Source: Delftia sp. PS-11 | Lineage (GTDB): Bacteria > Pseudomonadota > Gammaproteobacteria > Burkholderiales > Burkholderiaceae_C | Assembly (NCBI RefSeq): GCF_029870285.1 | Contig: NZ_JACSYA010000029.1 | Location: 6,441-70,440 of the forward strand | Length of the DNA stretch: 64,000 nucleotides | Reading direction: 5' to 3' | In this document: positions 60,625 to 64,000 of the stretch, piece by piece | Numbering within the stretch: the stretch's first letter is position 1 | How the letters are laid out: each line of letters begins with the position of its first letter | Translations under genes and position numbers: made by a program | The notes under the pieces: model-generated | Told to the model about the DNA's origin: nothing | Database searches by the model: none | The model's input: the letters and a program-made list of their open reading frames with translations, nothing else

Positions 60625-61833
60625 TCAAAGAATGTTCTGTGCGCGCAGCGCGGCCAGGGCCTGCGCATCCAGGCCCAGTCGCTGGCGCAGTACCTCGTCG
60701 GTGTGCTCGCCCTGGTGTGGCGGCGGGCGGCGCACGGGCAGGCGCTGGCCGTCCAGCGCATAGGGTGGCGCCAGCACGGCCTGCGTGCCAGCCTCGCTGT
60801 CCTCGAATCGGTGCAGCAGGCCCGCGTCGGCCGTGCGCTGCGAGTTCAGGGCCTCGAACAGCCCCAGCACTTCGCCGCAGGGAATCTGGGCAGCGCTCAG
60901 GCGATCGAGCAGTCCGGCGCGCGTGAACCGCAGCAGCTCGGCCTGCACCATCGGCATCAGCGTCTCGCGGTGCGCCGAGCGCGCGGTGTTGGTGGCGAAG
61001 CGTTCGTCGGCCGCCCATTCGGGCTTGCCGATGACATCGGCGCAAAAACGCTGGAACTGGCCGTTGTTGCCCACGGTGATGACCAGCGGGCCATCGGCAG
61101 CCTCGAACACGCCGTAGGGCACGATGGACGGATGGGCATTGCCGAATTTGGGCGGGTCTCCTGCCTTGAGCAGGGCTTCCATGCCGTAGTAGCTGGTGAT
61201 CATCAGGCCGCAGTCGTACAAGGCCATCTGCACATGGCGGCCACGCCCGCTGCGCTCTCGCCCATAGAGCGCGGCCAGGATGGCCTGCGCCGCGTACATG
61301 CCGGTGAACATGTCCACGGCAGCCACGCCGAACTTGAGCGGGCCCTGGCCCTGCTCGCCATTCATGGCCATGATGCCGGACTCTCCCTGCACCACAAGGT
61401 CATAGCCGGGCCGCGTGGCCTCGGGACCGCTGCGGGAATAGCCCGAGATGGAGCAGTACACCAGGCGCGGGTGCAACTGCGACAGCTGCTCGTAGCCCAG
61501 GCCCAGCTTCTCGGCGCCGCCGACCTTGAAATTCTGGATCACCACGTCGCTGTCTGCCGCCAGCTGCCGCGCGAGGCGCTGGCCTTCCCCGGTTTGCAGG
61601 TCCAGCGTGACTGAGCGCTTGTTGCGGTTGGCGCTGTTGAAGTAGGAGGTGTTGCGCTGGCCCACGCGCACGCCCCAGTCGCGCGTGTCGTCGCCGCGTC
61701 CCGGGTGCTCGATCTTGATGACATCGGCCCCCAGGTCGGCCAGCGCCATGGCGCACATGGGGCCGGCCAGCACGCGCGACAGATCGAGAACGCGCACGCC
61801 GTCCAGCGGCAGGGAAAAAGAGGGAGCAGTCAT
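60625..61833 (-). CDS. CaiB/BaiF-family (class III) CoA-transferase
   Basis: 402 residues. LDGVRVLDLSRVLAGPMCAM at the start, GADVIKIEHPGRGDDTR, and the catalytic Asp in RPGYDLVVQGESG (about 150) are typical of formyl-CoA transferase-like enzymes, which move CoA between carboxylic acids through an aspartyl-CoA intermediate. ATG 61833 is behind AAGG. It is divergent from a LysR gene and co-directional with a TctC-like receptor, a frequent Comamonadaceae arrangement for uptake and CoA activation of an organic acid. The acid is unknown. Confidence 0.9.
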   Translation of the reverse strand: MTAPSFSLPLDGVRVLDLSRVLAGPMCAMALADLGADVIKIEHPGRGDDTRDWGVRVGQRNTSYFNSANRNKRSVTLDLQTGEGQRLARQLAADSDVVIQNFKVGGAEKLGLGYEQLSQLHPRLVYCSISGYSRSGPEATRPGYDLVVQGESGIMAMNGEQGQGPLKFGVAAVDMFTGMYAAQAILAALYGRERSGRGRHVQMALYDCGLMITSYYGMEALLKAGDPPKFGNAHPSIVPYGVFEAADGPLVITVGNNGQFQRFCADVIGKPEWAADERFATNTARSAHRETLMPMVQAELLRFTRAGLLDRLSAAQIPCGEVLGLFEALNSQRTADAGLLHRFEDSEAGTQAVLAPPYALDGQRLPVRRPPPHQGEHTDEVLRQRLGLDAQALAALRAQNIL

Positions 61834-61921
61834 GCGAAACCTTGTCGAACCGGCGGCAGCCATGGCAATGGGGCACGGCCTGCCCCGCAAAGCCTGCATT
61901 CTTGATTCGTTCGCTGTTTTT

Positions 61922-61970
61922 GACAATCGTGCTAAAAAATAGACATTGTGTTGATTGAAGTTTGACAATG
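61922..61970. promoter_or_regulatory. Repeated ACAAT/ATTGT half sites in the lysR-caiB divergent region
   Basis: Three copies of the same short motif occur in alternating orientation: ACAAT at 61923-61927, CATTGT at 61944-61949, ACAATG at 61965-61970, each about 21 bases apart (two helical turns). The spacing and position fit LysR recognition and activation sites. The last copy includes the lysR start codon. Confidence 0.45.
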
Positions 61971-62873
61971 GATGTGAGTGGACTGTCCCTGCTGGTGGAC
62001 ATCATCGAGGCCGGAAACCTCAGCCGGGCGGCTGCGCGCCTGGGCATGAGCCGCGCCAACGTCAGCCACCGGCTCAACCTGTTCGAGCGCCAGATCGGCC
62101 AGCAGCTGCTGCGCCGCACCACGCGGCAGGTCGAACCCACGGAGCTGGGCTTGAAGCTGTATGCGCATGGCCGCGCCATACGCCAGGAGGTGATGGCGGC
62201 TGCCGAGTCGGTGGACAGCCTGGGCCAGAGCCTGCGGGGAACGGTGCGCCTGAGCGTTCCCAGCGGTTACGGACAGCTGCAGATGTCCGCCTGGCTGACG
62301 CAGTTCATGGGCATGCATCCGGGCATCACGCTGGAGGTGATCTTCGACAACGACATCGATGACCTGATGCAGGGGGCTGTGGACTTTGCCGTGCGCGTGA
62401 TGGCCGAGCCGCCCGAAAGCCTGGTGGCCTGCAATCTCGGCGAGGTGCGCTACGAGGCCTGCGCCACGCCGCAGTTCCTGCAGGCGCATGGCCGGCCCGA
62501 CTCGCTGCTGGCGCTCAAGCGCCTTCCCTTGATCACCTCGGCGCTGACGGGCCAGAAACTGCGCACGGCGGGCATGGATGGCGCAGGCCCCGCCGAGCTG
62601 CGCATCCGTCCACGCCTGATGTCGCCCAACTTCCACTTCCTGCGCGACGCTGTGCTCCAGGGGCTGGGCGTGGCCCTGGTGCCGCGCTACATGGTGGCGG
62701 CCGAGCTGGCCAGCGCAGCGCTGGAGCGCCTGCCGCTGCCGCCGGGCAGCCTGGACTTCCTGACCGCGCGCCAGTACCTGCTGTACATGCCTTCGCGCTA
62801 CCAGACGCGGGCCATCGCCACACTGATCGACTTCCTGCGCGAGAAGGCGGCTGCCGAAGGGCTCAAAGGCTGA
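61968..62873 (+). CDS. LysR-family transcriptional regulator
   Basis: 301 residues. The winged helix-turn-helix has LVDIIEAGNLSRAAARLGMS then ANVSHRLNLFERQIGQQLL. The C-terminal effector-binding domain begins at GTVRLSVPSGYGQLQM, with GLGVALVPRYMV near the end. ATG 61968 is preferred to the in-frame TTG 61962. It is divergent from the CaiB/TctC unit, which is the likely target, and converges with the isomerase gene 40 bases downstream. Confidence 0.9.
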   Translation: MDVSGLSLLVDIIEAGNLSRAAARLGMSRANVSHRLNLFERQIGQQLLRRTTRQVEPTELGLKLYAHGRAIRQEVMAAAESVDSLGQSLRGTVRLSVPSGYGQLQMSAWLTQFMGMHPGITLEVIFDNDIDDLMQGAVDFAVRVMAEPPESLVACNLGEVRYEACATPQFLQAHGRPDSLLALKRLPLITSALTGQKLRTAGMDGAGPAELRIRPRLMSPNFHFLRDAVLQGLGVALVPRYMVAAELASAALERLPLPPGSLDFLTARQYLLYMPSRYQTRAIATLIDFLREKAAAEGLKG

Positions 62874-62913
62874 AGCGCCGTGCCGCGCAGTGGCCGCTTC
62901 TCGCAGGCATTCC

Positions 62914-63798
62914 TCAAACGCATGTGCGGTGGCGCGCTATGCAGGTGGCCAGCACCTCGTCGCCGCTGCGCTGCCACCAGTCGGATTGCGAAAAAATCTC
63001 GACTTCGCTGAAACCGCGAAAACCTGCATCCTCGACCCAGCTGCGGATCTTGCGCAGTTCGACCACGCCGTCGCCCATCATGCCGCGGTCCGACAGCAGG
63101 TCGCGCGTGGGCGTGAGCCAGTCGCACACGTGGCAGGCCAGCAGGCGCTCGGCGCCGGCGCGTGCGATTTGCTGGCGCAGCTTCGGGTCCCACCACACGT
63201 GGTAGACATCCAGTGCCACGCCCAGAGCGCCGCTGCGCTGCGGGTCCAGCGCATCGCACAGGTCCAGTGCCTGCTCCAGCGTATTGATGCAGGCGCGGTC
63301 GGCAGCCTGCATCGGATGCAGGGGTTCGATGGCCAGTGGCATGCCCACCTGGCGCGCATACTCCAGCGAGGCGGCGATGCCGTCGTGCACCTGGGCCCGC
63401 ACACGCTCCAGGCTTTTGTGCGCTGGCGCACCGTTGAGCGCGCCCGGCAGCGAGCCGGTCACCAGCACCAGGCAGGGGGCGTCCAGCGCCTTGGCTTCGT
63501 CAATCGCACGCCGGTTGTCGTCCAGCGCGGCCTGCAGCCCCGCTGGGTCCACAGCGGGGAAAAAACCGCCGCGGCAGTAGCCGGACAAGCCCATGCCCAG
63601 CGCGCGCAGCTGGCGTGCCACAGCGCCGAGCCCGGCAGCTGCCACCTGGTCGCGCCAGGGACTGATGGCGCGCACGCCATGCGCCGCACATTGGTCGATG
63701 ATGCGTGTCAGCGGCACCTCATGGCCCTGCTGCCTGCGGATGGTGGCGGTGTTGATCGACAGCCAGTCGTGATCGGTTGTGAAGTCGCGCATGTTCAT
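62914..63798 (-). CDS. Sugar phosphate isomerase/epimerase-type TIM-barrel protein
   Basis: 294 residues of the xylose-isomerase-like TIM barrel superfamily (AP_endonuc_2). Metal ligands typical of the fold are seen: Glu in LAIEPLHPM, Asp and His in VALDVYHVWWD, His in ACHVCDW, and Glu in FSEVEIFS. ATG 63798 overlaps the stop of the upstream DUF993-type gene (ATGA), so the two are an operon running in from the right edge. They probably act in sugar or polyol breakdown; the substrate is not evident. Confidence 0.85.
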   Translation of the reverse strand: MNMRDFTTDHDWLSINTATIRRQQGHEVPLTRIIDQCAAHGVRAISPWRDQVAAAGLGAVARQLRALGMGLSGYCRGGFFPAVDPAGLQAALDDNRRAIDEAKALDAPCLVLVTGSLPGALNGAPAHKSLERVRAQVHDGIAASLEYARQVGMPLAIEPLHPMQAADRACINTLEQALDLCDALDPQRSGALGVALDVYHVWWDPKLRQQIARAGAERLLACHVCDWLTPTRDLLSDRGMMGDGVVELRKIRSWVEDAGFRGFSEVEIFSQSDWWQRSGDEVLATCIARHRTCV

Positions 63799-64000
63799 GC
63801 CTGCACGCCGTAAGTGAAGGCCAGGGCGCGCATGCGCTGAACGGCCAGTTCGGGGTGCTCCAGCAGGCCGGCCGCGTCGGCCAGACGGAACAGCTCGCTC
63901 AGGTGCTGCAGCGAGCGTGTGCTCTGCTGCCCGCCCACCATGCTGAAATGGCTCTGGTGGCCGTTGAGCCATGCCATGAAGACCACGCCGGTCTTGTAAG
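63795..64000 (-). CDS. C-terminal part of a DUF993-type protein (runs off the right edge)
   Basis: The open frame from the window end reads YKTGVVFMAWLNGHQSHFSM and continues through GGQQSTRSLQHLSELFRLAD to TGA at 63795-63797. The pattern recalls, from memory, the end of DUF993 proteins (dihydrodipicolinate-synthase-like barrels) that accompany sugar isomerase and Gfo/Idh genes. Only about 67 codons are visible, so the assignment is moderate. Confidence 0.6.
   Translation of the reverse strand, partial: YKTGVVFMAWLNGHQSHFSMVGGQQSTRSLQHLSELFRLADAAGLLEHPELAVQRMRALAFTYGVQA

Overview
The window is GC-rich, densely coded DNA from a betaproteobacterium, most likely the Comamonadaceae (a Delftia/Comamonas/Acidovorax/Variovorax-type genome). 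The pointers are repeated Bug/TctC-type binding proteins, Rieske and CoA-ester aromatic catabolism, several large methyl-accepting chemotaxis proteins, and an mnmG-rsmG-(lysE)-parA-parB origin-side block with parS sites. The genus is inference. No rRNA or tRNA gene was seen.

1-3.8 kb is mobile or accessory: a type I restriction subunit HsdR running off the left edge, a scrap of an IS3-type transposase, a complete IS3-family element (2226-3537) with clear inverted ends but no target duplication, and the tail of a RepB-like plasmid-partition gene. 3.8-7.6 kb holds two divergent chemoreceptors around an AT-rich spacer.

7.7-24.7 kb is one long minus-strand catabolic operon with a convergent MarR gene at its tail. 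Its gene order in the direction of transcription is: IorA, IorB, opine-dehydrogenase-like protein, 3-hydroxyacyl-CoA dehydrogenase, TctC-like receptor, ferredoxin-type reductase, TctC-like receptor, Rieske oxygenase alpha and beta, acyl-CoA ligase, cysteine-less thiolase, DUF35-SDR fusion, cyclase/isatin-hydrolase-type hydrolase and an intact SDR. Start and stop codons overlap repeatedly. My working model, which is inference, is oxygenolytic breakdown of an indole or oxindole acetic acid such as auxin: ring dioxygenation, CoA activation, carbon-carbon cleavage to isatin and acetyl-CoA by the thiolase/DUF35 pair, isatin hydrolysis, and oxidative decarboxylation of the resulting arylglyoxylate by IorAB. 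A 13-bp perfect dyad brackets the presumed promoter at 24.8 kb.

25-33.4 kb encodes a YkgJ-type cysteine-cluster protein, a two-component system and a CzcCBA-type metal efflux pump. 34-41.7 kb holds dinG, a 1.5-kb gene-free AT-rich stretch with seven DnaA-box-like sequences (candidate replication origin), a Spy/CpxP-like chaperone, rdgC, a thiolase, and a copZ-cueR copper unit with a MerR-type 19-bp-spacer promoter. 41.9-46.3 kb has a third chemoreceptor, an old yellow enzyme, a beta-class GST and an FMN reductase.

46.4-52.3 kb is the chromosome-segregation block mnmG, rsmG, lysE-type exporter, parA, a small serine hydrolase and parB. Four parS-like palindromes lie in or next to these genes, and a fifth lies at 39.6 kb. 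52.5-64 kb has a CsgG-like lipoprotein with a peptidoglycan-binding tail, a membrane methyltransferase, a FitAB/VapBC-type toxin-antitoxin pair whose toxin lacks two catalytic acids, AraC/MFS and M20 peptidase genes, a LysR/CaiB/TctC unit, and at the right edge a TIM-barrel isomerase with the tail of a DUF993-type protein.
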